The notes: generated by a model from the sequence alone, not told the origin. Counted from the stretch's first letter, positions 45,931-58,548 are shown. The stretch is 64,000 bases of DNA from Desmodus rotundus (GCF_022682495.2 NC_071396.1:58979159-59043158); one strand, 5' to 3'. Numbers and translations are program-made.

Positions 45931-46383
45931 AAGGAAGGCTCTGCACACACACCCATAGCCTGGAGAAGGCCTACCATAAAAAGAGTGGGTAGAAGCTGGG
46001 AACAGCAGGATTCCCCCTGGAAGAGGAAACCCACCAACAAAGGAATCACCAACAGATAACAACAGAAGAAGGTGAAGGACAGAGTAGAAGTCATCCTAAA
46101 TCAAACAAGGACATATCTGGAAATACAACTAAATAGTCAGAACAAACAACGGAACAAGAGCAAAGAAAAGCCTCAAAACCTGGTACACACAGAAGAACAA
46201 ACTCCAACACAACCTGTCCACACCTGCACAACAGAAGACAAGAGGTAGGGGACAGACTGACCCTCAGATAAACAGCTAGTGGGAAAGACCCACCAAAGAA
46301 AGACCCAACAACAACCAAAAACCAAAGACATACACAGAGCTGACATAAACCACAGCCCAACATCAGTAAGATCAGGAGATCAA

Positions 46384-47340
46384 GGAGACTGTACACTAAA
46401 TCTCACAGGTATTCTATCACAGAAGTTTACACCAAAACCCCAGGGGGTCAGAACACAGCAACTTAAGAAGCAGAGGCTAACAGGAAGAGTCTCACAAACA
46501 ATGGGAAGACAAAGAAACAATACCCAAATGAAAGTAAAGTGGGCAGTCTCAGAAACAATGATAAATAAAAAAGAAGCAAGTCAGCTATCAGATACTGAGT
46601 TCAAGGAATTGGTTATGAGGAAGCTTAATGAGCTCACACAGAATTACCAAAAACTACAGGGAAACTGCAATGAACTCACTGCAAAATATATCAACATGGA
46701 AAAGGAAATAGAAACTATCAACAAGGGCCAACAGCAGATGAAGAATAAAATTTCTGAACTGAAAAACACAGTAGAAAGAATCAAAAGCAGGCTCGATGAA
46801 GCAGAAGACCACATCAGCGAACTGGAGGACAAGATAGAATAAAACACCCAAAATGAGCAAGAAAAGGAAAAGAGGCTCAGAAAGAATGAAGAGGCTTAAG
46901 GGAAATGCAGGACAACATGAAATGCAATACTATCCATATAATAGGGATACCAGAAGGAGGAGAGGAAGAGCAAGGGATACAAAACCTGTTTGAAAAAGTA
47001 ATGATGGAAAATTTCCCTAATCTGATGAGAGAAAAAGTCACACAAATCCAGGAATCACAGAGAGTCCCAATCAAGAGGAATCCAAAGAGGCCCACTGCAA
47101 GACACATCATAATTACAATGGCAAAATTCCAACACAAAGACAGGATCTTAAAGGCAGCAAGGGAGAAACAGGAAGTAACATACAAGGGAGCCCAAATAAA
47201 GTTAGCAACTGACTTCTCAAAGGAAATGCTCCAAGCCAGAAGAGAATGGCAAAAAATTTTCCAAGTAATGAGAACCAGAGGCCTGCAACCAAGACTACTT
47301 TAACCAGCAAGGCTCTCAATCAAGATAGAAGGCTAAATAA
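46384..47340 (+). pseudogene. L1 ORF1p pseudogene
   Basis: ORF1 chaperone remnant. The first part is open to 46842, with the frame extending upstream to an ATG at 46279, and contains GRQRNNTQMK and a coiled coil. The coiled coil lacks a few residues relative to L1-f after KLNELT. A nonsense change (Lys codon to TAA) at 46840 ends it. The RNA-recognition fold and C-terminal domain resume at 46905-47303 (IHIIGIPEGGEEEQ, ATDFS, MLQARREWQ) in another frame. Confidence 0.9.
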
Positions 47341-47477
47341 GGAGTTTCCCAGACAAAAGAAGTCTGAAAGAATATACCTCCACCAAACCAGCTCTGGAAG
47401 AGATGCTAAAGGGACTGCTTTAAGGAAAGGAAGGAAAAGAGAGAAAGAGGGAAGAACACATGTACAAGGAATCAGCA

Positions 47478-50400
47478 ATGAATAAATACCTATCAAAAAT
47501 AACCCTAAATGTAAATGGATTAAATGCTCCAATCAAAAGACATAGAATAGCTGAATGGATAAATAAACAAGACCCACACATATGCTGCCGAAAGAACCCA
47601 CCTCAGGACAGAAGGCCTACAAAGACTGAAAGTGAAGGGCTGGAAACAAATTTTCCAAGCAAATGGACAGGAAAAAAAAAGCAGAGGTAGCAATACTCAT
47701 ATCAGATAAAATAGACTTAAAAAGAAGGGCCATAAAGAGAGACCCAGAAGATCACTTAATAATACTCAAAGGAAGAATCCACCAAGAAGACATAAACATT
47801 TTAAATATATATATGCTCCCAATATAGGAGCACCCAAATACATAAAGAATATCTTGGAGGACTTCAAGAAGATATTGACAGCAACACAATTATAGTAGGG
47901 GATTTTAATAACCCACTGTCAAGGATGGACAGATCTTCTACACAAAATATCAACAAGATATTGTGGCACTGAACAAGGCCTTGGTTGAAACGGACTTAAC
48001 TGATATATATAGGGCATTTCATCCCAAAGAAGCAAAATACACATTCTTTTCCAGAGCACATGGAACATTTTCAGAGGTAGACACAAAACAATCCTCAACA
48101 AAGTCAAGAAAATTGAAATCATATCAAGCATTTTCTGGGACCACAAGGGACTGAAACTAGAATCTATCTCAAGGAAAAAATCCCAAAACACTCAAAAACA
48201 TGGAGATTGAATAGCATACTAATAAATAATGAATGAGTGAAAAATGAGATTATAGATGAAATCAAAAATTTCTGGTAACAAATGACACAACAATCCCAAA
48301 CCTAGGGGACACAGCTAAGGCAATCCTGAGAGGGAAGTTTATATCATTACAGGCCTACCGAAAAAGAATAGAAACAACTCAAATAAACAACTTAACCACA
48401 CACCTACAAGAAGTCACGGAACCACAACAAAGACAACCCAGAGCAAGTAGAAGGAAGGAAATAACCAAGATGAGAGCAGAATTAAATGACATAGAGACTA
48501 AAAGCACAATTGCAAGGATCAACGAATCCAGGACCTGTTTCTTTGAAAAGATGAACAAAATTGACAAGCCCTTAGCAGGCTCATCAAGAAAAAAAGAGAG
48601 AGGACCCAAATAAACACAATCAGAAGTGAAAGACGAGAGACTACAACAGATACCACCAAAATACAAAGGATTGTAAGAGATTACTATGAAGAACTGTATG
48701 CCAGAAAATTTGAAAACCTAGGTGAAATGGACAAATTTTTAGAAAAACCTAACCTTCCAAAACTCAATGAAGAAGAAGCAGAAAGCCTAAACAGACCAGT
48801 AATGCCTGAAGAAATTGAAACAGTAATCAAAAAAATTCCAACATACGAAAGTCCTGGACCAGATAGTTTCACAGGAGAATTCTACAGAGCATTTAAGGGG
48901 GAGTTAACCCCCATCCTCCACAAATTATTTCAAAAAATTGAAGAAGATGGAAGACTTCCAAACTCGTTTTACGAAGCCAACATCACCCTAATCCCAAAAC
49001 CAGATAAAGACATAACAAAGAAAGAAAACTTCAGGGAAATATCACTGACAAACATAGCTGCTAAAAATCCTCAACTACGATAAGAAACAAGACAAGGATG
49101 CCCTCTCCCAACACTCCTATTCAACACAGTGTTGGACGTCCTAGCCACAGCAATCAGAAAAGAAAAAGAAATAAAAGGCATCCAAATTAGAAAGGAGGAA
49201 ATGAAACTGTCACTGTTTGCAGATAACATGATAGTGGACATGGAAAATCCGATAGAATCCACCAAAAAACTACTTGACCTAATAAATGAATTTGGCAAAA
49301 CAGCTGGATACAAAGTCAATATTCAGAAATCAGAGGCATTTTTTACACCAACAATGAAATATCAGAAACATAAATCAGGAAAAAAAACCTATTTGATATA
49401 GCAACTAGAAAAATAAAGTACCTAGGAACAAACCTAACCAAAGAGGTAAAAGACCTGTACTCAGAAAACTACACAACACTGAAGAAAGAAATTAAGGAAG
49501 ACACAAACAAATGGAAGCATGTACCATGCTCATGGATTGGAAGAATTAACATCATCCAAATGGCCATACTACCCAAAGCAATTTATAGATTCAATGCAAT
49601 CCCTATTAGAGTACCCATGACATATTTCACAAATATAGAACAAACATTTCAGAAATTCATATGGAACCGTAAACATTTCCAAATAACTGCAGCATTTTGA
49701 GAAAAAAGAACAAAGCAGGAGGGATCACAATACCTCATATTAAACTGTATTACAAGGCCACTGTAATCAAAACAGCCTGGTACTGGCATAAAAACAGGCA
49801 CATAGACCAATGGAACAGAACAGAAGGCCAGAAATAAATTCAAGTCTTTATGGTCAATTAATATTTGACAAAGGAGGCAGGAGCATAAAATGGAGCAAAA
49901 ACAGCCTCTTCAACAGATGGTGTTGGGAGATCTGGACAGCTACGTGCAAAAAACTGAAACTCGATCACCAACTTACGCCATACACGAAAATAAATCAAGA
50001 TGGATAAAAGACTTTAATATAAGTTGTGACACCATAAAAGTCCTTGAGGAAACCATTGGCAGGAAAATCTCAGACATTCCACGCAGCTACATGCTCAGAG
50101 ACATGTCCCCTATAGCAAGGGACATAAAGGAAAGAACAAATGGTACCTCATCAAAATAAAAAGCTTCTACATGGCTAAAGAAAACAGCACCAAACTGCAA
50201 AAAGAAACAACATTATGGGAAAACATATTCGCTAATGATACCTCAGACAAGGCCCTGATCTTCAAAATATATAAAGAACTCACACGACTCCACTCCAGGA
50301 AGATAGACAACCCAATTAAAAAATGGGCAAAGGTCTTGAACAGACACTTCTCCAAGGAAGACATACAGAGGGCCCAGAGACATATGAAGAGATGCTCAGC

Positions 50401-50932
50401 ATCACTAGCCATCAGAGAGATGCAAATTAAAACCACAATGAGGTACCATCTCACACCAGTCAGAGTGGCCAACATAAACAAATCCACAAACAAATGTTGG
50501 AGAGGATGCGGAGAAAAGGGAACCCTACTGCACTGTTGGTGGGAATGCAGACTGGTGCGGCCACTGTGGAAAACAGTATGGAATTTCCTCAGAAAACTAA
50601 AAATGGAACTGCCCTTTGACCCAGCAATTCCGCTGCTGGGATTATACCCTAAGAACCCTGAAACACCCATCCAAAAGAACCTGTGCACCCCAATGTTCAT
50701 AGCAGCACAATTTACAATAGCCAAGTACTGGAAGCAACCTCAGTGCCCATGAGCAAACAAGTGGATCCAAAAAGTATGGTATATTTCCACAATGGAATTC
50801 TACACAGCAGAGAGAAAGAAGAAGCTTATACCCTTTGCAACAGCATGGATGAAACTGGAGAGCATTATGCTAAGTGAAATAAGTCAGGCGGTGAGGGACA
50901 AATACCATATGATATCACCTTTAAGTGGAACA
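47478..50932 (+). pseudogene. L1 ORF2p pseudogene, RT deleted
   Basis: Starts at ATG 47478 (MNKYLSKITLNVNGLN). The endonuclease is out of frame within 70 codons and breaks again at a nine-A run, as in L1-c. The N-terminal part of the reverse transcriptase is readable at 48727-49083. A deletion of about 330 bp then removes central reverse-transcriptase motifs. The active-site box reads FADN (49216-49227), with the second Asp changed. The C-terminal region is well kept (50171-50752, 193 codons). Confidence 0.92.
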
Positions 50933-51190
50933 TAATCAATAGAAGAAAAAAGCCAACAAAATATAACCAGAGACATTGAAGTTAGGAACAATCTAACAAT
51001 AGCCGGGGGGCAGGGGAGACAGTGGGAAGAGGGGATTACAGGAACTACTCTAAAGGACACGTGGACAAAACCAAGGGGGAGGGTGGAGGTGGGGGAGGGA
51101 GGTGGGTTCAGCTGGGGTGGGCTGGAGGGATGGGGCGAAAAGGCATACAACTGTAATTGAATAACAATGAAAATTAAAAGAAAAAAAAAA

Positions 51191-52045
51191 CTGGCAAAGG
51201 GCTTGAAGAGACACTTCTTCTAGGAAGACATACAGAGGGCCCAGAGACATGAAAAAATGCTTTGCATCACTAGCCATCAGAGAGATGCAAATGAAAACCA
51301 CAATGATGTCCCATCTCACACCAATAGAGTGGCCAACACAAACAAATCCACAAACAATTGTTTCAGAGGATGGGGAGAAAAAGGAACCCTAGTACATTGG
51401 TTGTGGGAATGCAGACTGGTGAGGCCACTGTGGAAATCAGTACGAAATTTCCTCAGAAATCTAAAAATGCAACTGCCCTTTGTCCCAGCAATTCCGCTGC
51501 TGGGATTATACCCTAAGTACCCTGAAGCACCAATCCAAAGGAACCCATGCACCACAATGTTCATAGCATCATAATTCACAATAGCCTAGTACTGGAAGCA
51601 ACTTAAGTGCCCATCAGCAAATGAGTGCATCCAAAAACTATGGTACATTTACACTATGGAATTCCATGCAGCAGAGAGAAAGAAGGAGCTTATACCCTTT
51701 GCAACAGCATGGATGGAACTGCAGAGCATTATGGTAAGTGAAATAAGGCAGGTGGTGAGGGCCAAATACCATATGATCTCACCTTTAACTGGAACATAAT
51801 CAACAAAAGAAAAAAGCAAACAAAATACAATCAGAGATATTGAAATTAAGAACAATGTAACAATAACTGTAGGTGTGTCTGGAGGGGATAGGGAGGAGAG
51901 GGGTTTACAGGAGCTACTAGAAAGGACACATGGACAAAATCAAGCGGGAGGTTAGAGGTGGGGGACAGTGTTGTTTTCGCAATGGTCGGGTGGAGGGATG
52001 GGGAGAAAATGCAGACAGCTGTAATTGAATAACAATAAAAATTTA
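51191..52045 (+). mobile_element. LINE-1 3' fragment (L1-h)
   Basis: Starts in the ORF2 C-terminus (CTGGCAAAGGGCTTGAAGAG) immediately after the A-tail of L1-g, and ends with its own 3' UTR and AACAATAAAAATTTAAAA. It is in the same orientation as L1-g but more diverged. L1-g may have landed at its edge, or an older, longer copy lost its 5' part. Confidence 0.85.
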
Positions 52046-52239
52046 AAAATATAAGATAAATTAAATTACAAATGTAATACATGTGCAGAATTGCAAAAAA
52101 AATTAGAAAAAACTTCAAACAAAGTATAATCAATACTGTGAAGAGCAAATGGGAGCACTCATTTTCTCACAGTTATTCGAACAGGAGATAAAATCAATTT
52201 TTATAATTTTTATGAATCTAATGGGAAATACCTGGAATT

Positions 52240-52524
52240 CAACTTTTTCATTTAATTTGTAGTTTTCTGATTAATGATACTGAGTTTCTTTTATCTGCTG
52301 ATAGCTTGTTTTATCTGTGTATGAATTTCCTGTTTATGTTCTTTGCCATTGTTTGTACTGTGTTTGTCTTTTGCTTATTGTGTTAGGAGGTCTTTATCTC
52401 TTGTTGATGTCAGTGTATTTCCTGTAATGAATGCAGTAAGTATTGTTTCTCAGCCTGTCACTTGAGTTTGAAATCTCTTTATGGTGTTTCTCCCTCCCTT
52501 CCCCATAGAACTTTACATAATATG
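52240..52524 (-). mobile_element. Old L1 (L1M) fragment, left
   Basis: Diverged reverse-strand L1 (GAATTTCCTGTTTATGTTCT). It is interrupted at 52524 by a solo LTR and resumes at 53345 with GTTCTGCTCAGAAGGC. Confidence 0.65.
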
Positions 52525-53340
52525 TGATCAAAAGGGCTTCCTTTATGGTATCTCAGTCTTTGTGATTCCAATAGCCTGGCAGCAGATCCCCTAACACTGA
52601 GTAAGAAGGAGACAGAGGAAGTATCACACTGAGCATGCACAGGGCTAGGGAGATAATTGGATGGGGAGAAAGCTCTCCTACCCCTTCTGGTACCTGATTA
52701 GGGGTAGGACCAGGGAAAGGGAGGCACATGCTCCATAGAGGTCAGGATGTCAGCAGGGGGAGGTGCTGTATTGAAGAAATCTGTCAGTCTAGCTGGGGGG
52801 GAAAGATGGGATTGGTTGGTGGGGCAGGGGGGCTTTACCCTTCTGGAGCAGACAGAAATTTGAGCTGAGAAAGCATCTGGTCTTGCCCACATGGGAAAAT
52901 AAGTATGAACCTAAGGGAAGGAAGGGTCAGGTCTTTTGCCCCCCACCCCCTCACAAATGTACTGGCAGGTGAATTTGTGGGATCTTCTGGCCCTGAAGCC
53001 ACATGGCTGATGGTGGCACTAGCCACACGCATGGGTTCCCAGGATAGAGCCTGAGGCCTGTGTGGATGATCAGTCAGTGGCCACCTGCATCTCTCAAGGG
53101 ATGGTACTTTGAATGGGAGAAGGAACTCTGGATGTTGCCTTTGGTGTTGGTCTGACTGAGGGTGGCTGAGTTTTCCTCTGGGTTTTCCAAAAGAGGTGTG
53201 CTTCGAGACAAGGATCTGTCATTTTTCCAGATTGCACAGCATTTGAATAAAGACCTCGTTCCTTTCTCACCAACCCCTGCCCCTGGAATTTGCCTATTGG
53301 TGGCAGTGGGAAGCTGAGCCCCCATTTTGGTTCGGTAACA
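52525..53340 (+). mobile_element. Solo LTR, second family
   Basis: 816-bp LTR opening TGATCAAAAGGG and closing TTCGGTAACA. It is flanked by TATG at 52521-52524 and 53341-53344. Removing it with one TATG restores a continuous old L1 reading. AATAAA lies at 53246-53251, so it is in + orientation. There are no internal retroviral genes beside it. Its body differs from the LTR at 7651, though both end GGTAACA and both have 4-bp duplications. Confidence 0.78.
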
Positions 53341-53740
53341 TATGGTTCTGCTCAGAAGGCTTTTCCTGCTCCAAGTTCAGATAATTTGTGCCACATTTTT
53401 CCTCACACTTTTATGGAGTCTTTATTCTCAGATATATTGTGTATGCTGTGAAGTAGAATGACAATTTTATTGTGTCAAGATTCCCATATATTCGCCATTT
53501 CATTTCTATTATTATTAGTAGTATTAATTTTTAGATTCTAATTCTTGTGCCTCCCAGTTTGTCAAGTTCTTCTGAAAAATTCTGTTGTTTTATTATTATT
53601 GTTATATTGCATTAATTTAATGAAAAAAATATAAAACCAAGGGTAAGACATTGACTTAATTATTTGTCCTTATTTCATAGCCCACTATCATTATCCATAC
53701 AATGTCTTCCTCTTATTTTATAATTAAAAAAAATTTAATT
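53341..53740 (-). mobile_element. Old L1 (L1M) fragment, right, then AT-rich
   Basis: L1M sequence is recognisable to about 53480, then AT-rich sequence with ATTATTATT-like runs that I cannot assign. Confidence 0.5.
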
Positions 53741-53744
53741 GAGA

Positions 53745-53945
53745 CCTGGCTGATGTGGTTCAATGCATTGAACACTGGCTTGTGAACCAAAGGGTCGTCA
53801 GTTCGATTCCCAGTCAGGGCACATGCCTGTGCTGTGGGCCAGGTCCCCAGTGGGGGAGCTCAAGAGGCAATCACACATTGATGTTTCCCTTCCTCTCTTT
53901 CTTCCTCCCTTACTCTCTCTAAAAATAAATAAGTAAAATCTTTAA
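53745..53945 (+). mobile_element. Ves-type SINE
   Basis: Complete bat SINE: A-box region CTGGCTGATGTGGTTCA, B box CAGTTCGATTCCCAGTCAGG, CACACATTGATGTTTCCC, CT-rich tail and AAAATAAATAAGTAAAATC. It is flanked by AATTTAATTGA and AATTTTAAATTGA, a target-site duplication with small differences. It interrupts the edge of the old L1 at 53955. Confidence 0.93.
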
Positions 53946-53954
53946 GAAATTTTA

Positions 53955-55104
53955 AATTGAATTTATTGGGGTGACATTGGTTAAAAATTATATAGGTTTC
54001 AGGTGTACAGTTCTATATACATCATCTGTATGTTTATTGCATGTTCACCACCCCAACTCAAGAAGTCTCCTTCCATCACCATTTATGCCCTCTTTACTCT
54101 CTTCTACCTAATCCATCCTTTCCCATGGTAATCGCCATGTTGTTGTCTGTGTCTATAAGATTATTATTATTTTTTTGCTTAATCCCTTCACCTTTTTCAC
54201 CCAGTCCTCCACCCCCCCCATCCCTCTGACAGCTGTCAGTCTGTTCTGTGTATCTATGAGTCTGTTTCTATTTTTTTGTTAGGTTATTTTGTTCATTAGA
54301 TTCCTCTTATAAGTGAACTCACATGGCACTTGTCTTTCTCTAACTGACTTATTTCACTTAGCATAATATTCTACAGGTGCATTCATGCTGTCGCAAAAGG
54401 TAAGATTTCCTTCTTCTTTATGGCTGAATAGTATTCCATTGTGTAAATGTACCACAGCTTTAAAAAAAAATCTATGGATATGGGTTTTTTTTAAAAAAAA
54501 TTGACTTTAGAGAGAGATGAAGGTGGAGGGGGAGAGAGAGGGGGGAGAGAGAGAGAGAGAGAGCGAGAGAGAGATATGGAGAGAAAAGCATTGATGTGAA
54601 AGGGAAATATTGATCAGTTGCTTTTCATATGTGCCCTAACAGGGGATTGGACCCATAACCTTTTTGGGGACTATGCTACAAACAACTGATCAACCTGGCC
54701 AGGTATGTACTACAGCTTTTTTATCATTTACTGATGGGCACTAAGGCTGCTTCCAAATCTTGGCTATTGTAAATGATGTTGTAATGAACATAGGTGTGCA
54801 TACTTTTGAATTAGGATTCTTCAGGCTTCTTCAGATAAATTTCCAGAAATTGAATTGCTGAGACATAGACAGTTTCAATTTTAATTTTTTGAGGTAACTG
54901 CACACTGCTTTCCACAGTGGCTGCATCAATCTGCATTTTCACCAATAGTGTACAAGGGTTCCCTTTTCCCCACATCCTTGCCAACACTTGTTGTTTGTTG
55001 ATTTATTGATGATAGCCATTCTGACAGGTGTGAGGTGATACCTCATTGAGGTTTTAAATTGTATTTCTTTGATGACTAGTGACCCTTCATATGTCTATTT
55101 GAGG
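53955..55104 (-). mobile_element. Old L1, Laurasiatherian type, 3' part
   Basis: Opens with ATTTATTGGGGTGACATTGG and TTTCAGGTGTACAGTTCTAT, the reverse of the 3' end seen at 29638. It continues into ORF2 C-terminal sequence and contains a nested SINE. It stops at CATATGTCTATTTG, then resumes at 55897 beyond an unrelated insert. Confidence 0.85.
54462..54706 (-). mobile_element. SINE with expanded GA tract
   Basis: Reverse-strand tRNA-derived SINE inserted in the old L1. The duplication GTACYACAGCTTT lies at 54449-54461 and 54707-54719. Its pyrimidine tail has grown into a GA/CT microsatellite at 54510-54583. Confidence 0.85.
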
Positions 55105-55896
55105 CAGGATAGTAAAAAGCTAGAAAATTCCTTGGCATGTGAAATGGGGAAATTGAGACAGAGAGCTGAACAAGCTTGCCAAGCAATTTATAGCCAAATA
55201 CAGAAGAGCAAAACTCTTTCCAGATCTTGCCTCCAGGGTGGGCTTTCCTCTACTGGCATATCACTGGTCATGCAGTTTAGATCCTCTGACCTTTCCTTCC
55301 TATAGGTACCATCTAGGACTCAGTTGCATTTCAGTTGCAGGCCCAGAAAAGCAGCAAATCCAGGTGTGTGATGCCAGGATAAGCTGCAATGACTAATTAC
55401 TCTCTGCCCTGGTGCTGACCAACCAGAGACCACAGACCTGAAAGGGCACACCTGAAAAAGCTGATGAATATTTTATTGAGATCCTTCCAGAAGACCTTCC
55501 CTAAATCTCCAGCCTTTAAATACTCTCAAAACAAAAATCCCAATGTGCCTGTGCCTTTCCCTTCCCCTTCTTCTTCTTTCATAGGCATGCATTTCCTACA
55601 CTCTAAGGGGAGACTTGCAACCAGGGGATCAATGGGCTAGACTGCTGAACCTGTCTGCAAGGCCTCCTTTTCTCTGACTTTTCAGTGAGCAAAAGCAGCC
55701 CCACCTAGGCTATCTCCTGTTGCTTCTTCTGTGCTAAGATGTTTCTAATTTCACTGTCTCCAGTTTTATTACATGTCCTCTAACAATCACCTGAACTCAT
55801 GTTGTGAAATCCTTCCTGCATGAAGTCAAGAACCCACATACTACAAGCCAGCCCAAGGCATATCTGCTTCAGGCCAGGCCCCTTTCCAGTAACACA
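55105..55896. other. Unclassified ~790-bp insertion in old L1
   Basis: Separates two parts of one old L1 that would otherwise join (TGTCTATTTG before, TGTCTCTTTG after, a possible 10-bp or 8-bp duplication). It has no poly-A on either strand and no clear terminal inverted repeats. The right part has LTR-like features, including a TTTAAATACT box at about 55516 and an end CCAGTAACA at 55893. The left part weakly resembles a reverse MIR. Confidence 0.45.
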
Positions 55897-56857
55897 TTGA
55901 CTGTCTCTTTGTCCTCTTTGGAGAAGTGTCTATTTGGGTCCTTTGCCTATTTTTTAATTGGATTATTTGGATTTTTTTGGTGTTGAGTTTTATAAGTTCT
56001 TTACAAATTTTGTATATTAATCCCTAATCAAATGTATCATTGGTGAATATTTCTTCCATGCATTTGATTGTCTCTTAATTTTGTTGATGGTTTCCTTTGC
56101 TGTGAAAATCTTGTTAGTTTGATGTAGTTCTATTTGTTTATTTTTTCTTTTGTTTCCCTTGTCCAAGGTGATATATCAGAAAAAAATATTGCTACAGGAA
56201 TTGTCTGAGATTTTACTGCCTATGTTTTCTTCTAGGAGTTTAATGGTTTCAAGACTAACATTTACATCTTTAATTCATTTTGAGTTTATCCTTGTGTATG
56301 ATGTAAGAAAGTGGTCTAGTTTCATTTTTTGTACATATCTATCCAATTTTCCCAACACCACTTATTGAAGAGACTGTCTTTACCCGATTGTATGTTCTTG
56401 CTTTTTTTGTAAATTGTTAATTGAACATTAAGGCACAGAATTATGTCTGGGCTATCCATTTTGTTCTATTGATCTAGATGTCTGTTTTTATGCCAGTACC
56501 ATGGTGTTTTGATTAGTATGGTCTTGTCGTATATATAGATTGTTATCAGGTAACATGATTCCTCCAACTTTGTTCTTCTTTCTCAAGATTGCTGTGGCTA
56601 CCTTGGGTCTTATGTGGTACTATATAAATTTTTGGAATATTTTCCTCATTCTGTGAAATGCCCATTGGTGTTTTAATAGGTAATGCATTGAATTTATACA
56701 TTGCTTTGGGTAGTACAAAAATTTTAATGATGTTACTTCTTCATGTCCATGAACATAGTATATGCTTCCACTTATTTTTATGTTCTTCAGCGTCTGACAA
56801 TTTTCTGAGTCTTTAATATCCTTGATTAAATTTAATCCTAGGTATTTTTAAATACAT
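55897..56857 (-). mobile_element. Old L1, remainder
   Basis: Diverged ORF2 sequence: TTGGAGAAGTGTCTATTTGG onward to TAATCCTAGGTATTT at 56850. It is then cut by a younger L1 3' end. Confidence 0.85.
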
Positions 56858-57720
56858 TTTTCTTTATTGTTGTTCAATTACAGTTGTCTCCATTTTCACC
56901 TGACCACAGGCCAGCCCCCCATGCCCACTACCCACCCTTGAATCGATGCCCTTTGGCTTTGTCCACATGTCCTTTATACATATTCCTTGATGGACCTTCC
57001 CCTATTTTTCCCCATTATCCCTTCCCCCTGTTCCCTCTGGTTACTGTCAGTTTGTTCTTTATTTCAATATCTCTGGTTATATATTGCTTGTTTGCTTATT
57101 TGTTTTCTTGATTAGGTTACACTTATAGGTGAAATCATATGGTATTTGTCTTTGCCTGGCTTATTTCATTTAGCATACTGCTCTCCAGTTCCATCCATGA
57201 TGTTGCAAAGGGTGGGAGCTCCTTCTTTCTTTCTGCTGTGTAGTATTCGATTGTGTAAATGTACCATAGTTTTTTGATCCACTCATTTACTGGTGGGCAC
57301 TTAGGTTGCTTCCAGTACTTGGCTATAGTAAATTGTGCTGCTATGAGCACTGGGGTGCATAGGTTCTTCTGAATCGGTGTTTCAGTGTTCTTAAGGTATA
57401 ATACCAGCAATGGTTGCTGGGTCAAAAGCCAGTTCCAATTTTACTTTCCAGAGGAAATTCCATATTGTTTTCCACAGTGGCTGCACCAGTCGGCATTCCC
57501 ACCAATAGTGCACTAGGGTTCCCTTTTCTCCACAACCTCTCCAACACTAATTGTTTGTTGATTTGATTATGATGGCCATTCTGACCAGTGAGAAGTAGTA
57601 TCTCATTGTGGTTTTAATTCGCACCTCTATGATGGCTAGTGATGCTGAGCATCCTCTCATGTGACTCTGGGCCCTCTGTGTGTCCTTGGAGAAGTGTCTG
57701 TTCAGGTCCTTTGCCCATTT
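56858..57720 (-). mobile_element. LINE-1 3' fragment (L1-i)
   Basis: Starts with TTATTGTTGTTCAATTACAG and a C-rich 3' UTR, then the ORF2 C-terminal region ([20 protein letters not shown] in frame at 57135-57425). It ends within ORF2. Confidence 0.88.
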
Positions 57721-57978
57721 CTTTCTTTTTAAATAAATATTTTATTGTTTTTCAATTACAGTTGTCCCAATTTTCCCCTGTTTGCTCTCTTTCACCCATC
57801 CCACACCCCTCCAACAGACAATGCCCAACTTGTTGTTGATGTCCATGGGTCATTCATAAAATTTCCTTAACAACTCCCTTCCCCTTCATTCCAGCCTTAT
57901 ACCCCACACCTTCCCCTCTAGTTGCTGTCTGTCTGTTGAATATATCCATGCCTCTGGTTGTATTTGGCTCATTTGTTC
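57721..57978 (-). mobile_element. LINE-1 3' UTR fragment (L1-j)
   Basis: A second reverse L1 3' end directly after the first (TTATTGTTTTTCAATTACAG). It covers about 250 bp to CTCATTTGTTCATT. Confidence 0.75.
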
Positions 57979-58548
57979 ATTTTTTAAAGTATATTTTATT
58001 GGTTATGCTATTACAGTTGTCCCATTTTTCTCCCCTTTATTCCCCTCCACCCTGTACCATACCTCCCACCATCATTCCTTCACCTTAGTTCATGTCCATG
58101 GGTCATACATATAAGTTCTTTAGCTTCTCTATTGCCTGTACTATTCTTAAACTCCCCCTGTCTATTTTGTACCTACCACTTATGCTTCTTATACCCTGTA
58201 CCCTTCCCCCATTCTCACCCCTCCCCCTCCCCAATGATAACCCTCCATGTGATCTCCATTTCTGTGGTTCTGTTCCTGTCCTAGTCTGCTTAGTGCATTT
58301 TTGCATTTTTAGGTTCGGTTGTTGATAGTTGTGTTTGTTGTCATTTTACTGTTTATATTTTGGATCTTCTTTTTCTTACTTAAGTCCCTTTAACATTTCA
58401 TACAATAAAGGCTTGGTGATGATGAACTCCTTTAACTTGACCTTATCTGGGAAACACTTTATCTGACCTTCCATTCTAAATGATAGCTTTGCTGGAAAGA
58501 GTATTCTTGGATGTAGGTCCTTGCCTTTCATGACTTCGAATACTTCTT
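57979..58548 (-). mobile_element. HAL1-3, 3' part (split)
   Basis: HAL1 3' UTR (TTATGCTATTACAGTTGTCC) and the last codons of ORF1. It is cut at 58548 by another HAL1 and continues at 60291. AATACTTCTT is present on both sides (58539-58548 and 60291-60300). Confidence 0.9.

Larger units (their letters stand above)
44727..51190 (+). mobile_element. LINE-1, full-length with 5' UTR gap (L1-g)
   Basis: Runs from an AAGATGGTGGC start (44733) through 5' UTR, ORF1 and ORF2 to a G-rich 3' UTR and A-tail at 51180-51190. Two internal losses stand out. The first is a clean 1.1-kb gap in the 5' UTR, at 45969/45970. The second removes about 330 bp of the reverse transcriptase near 49074-49083. No target-site duplication was found. 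A second L1 piece abuts its tail. Confidence 0.92.

Noticed and set aside
53745..53945. tRNA gene from the A and B box-like sequences
   Set aside because: The tRNA-like head is fused to a SINE body, a CT-rich tail and A-rich end with target duplication; it cannot fold as a complete tRNA.
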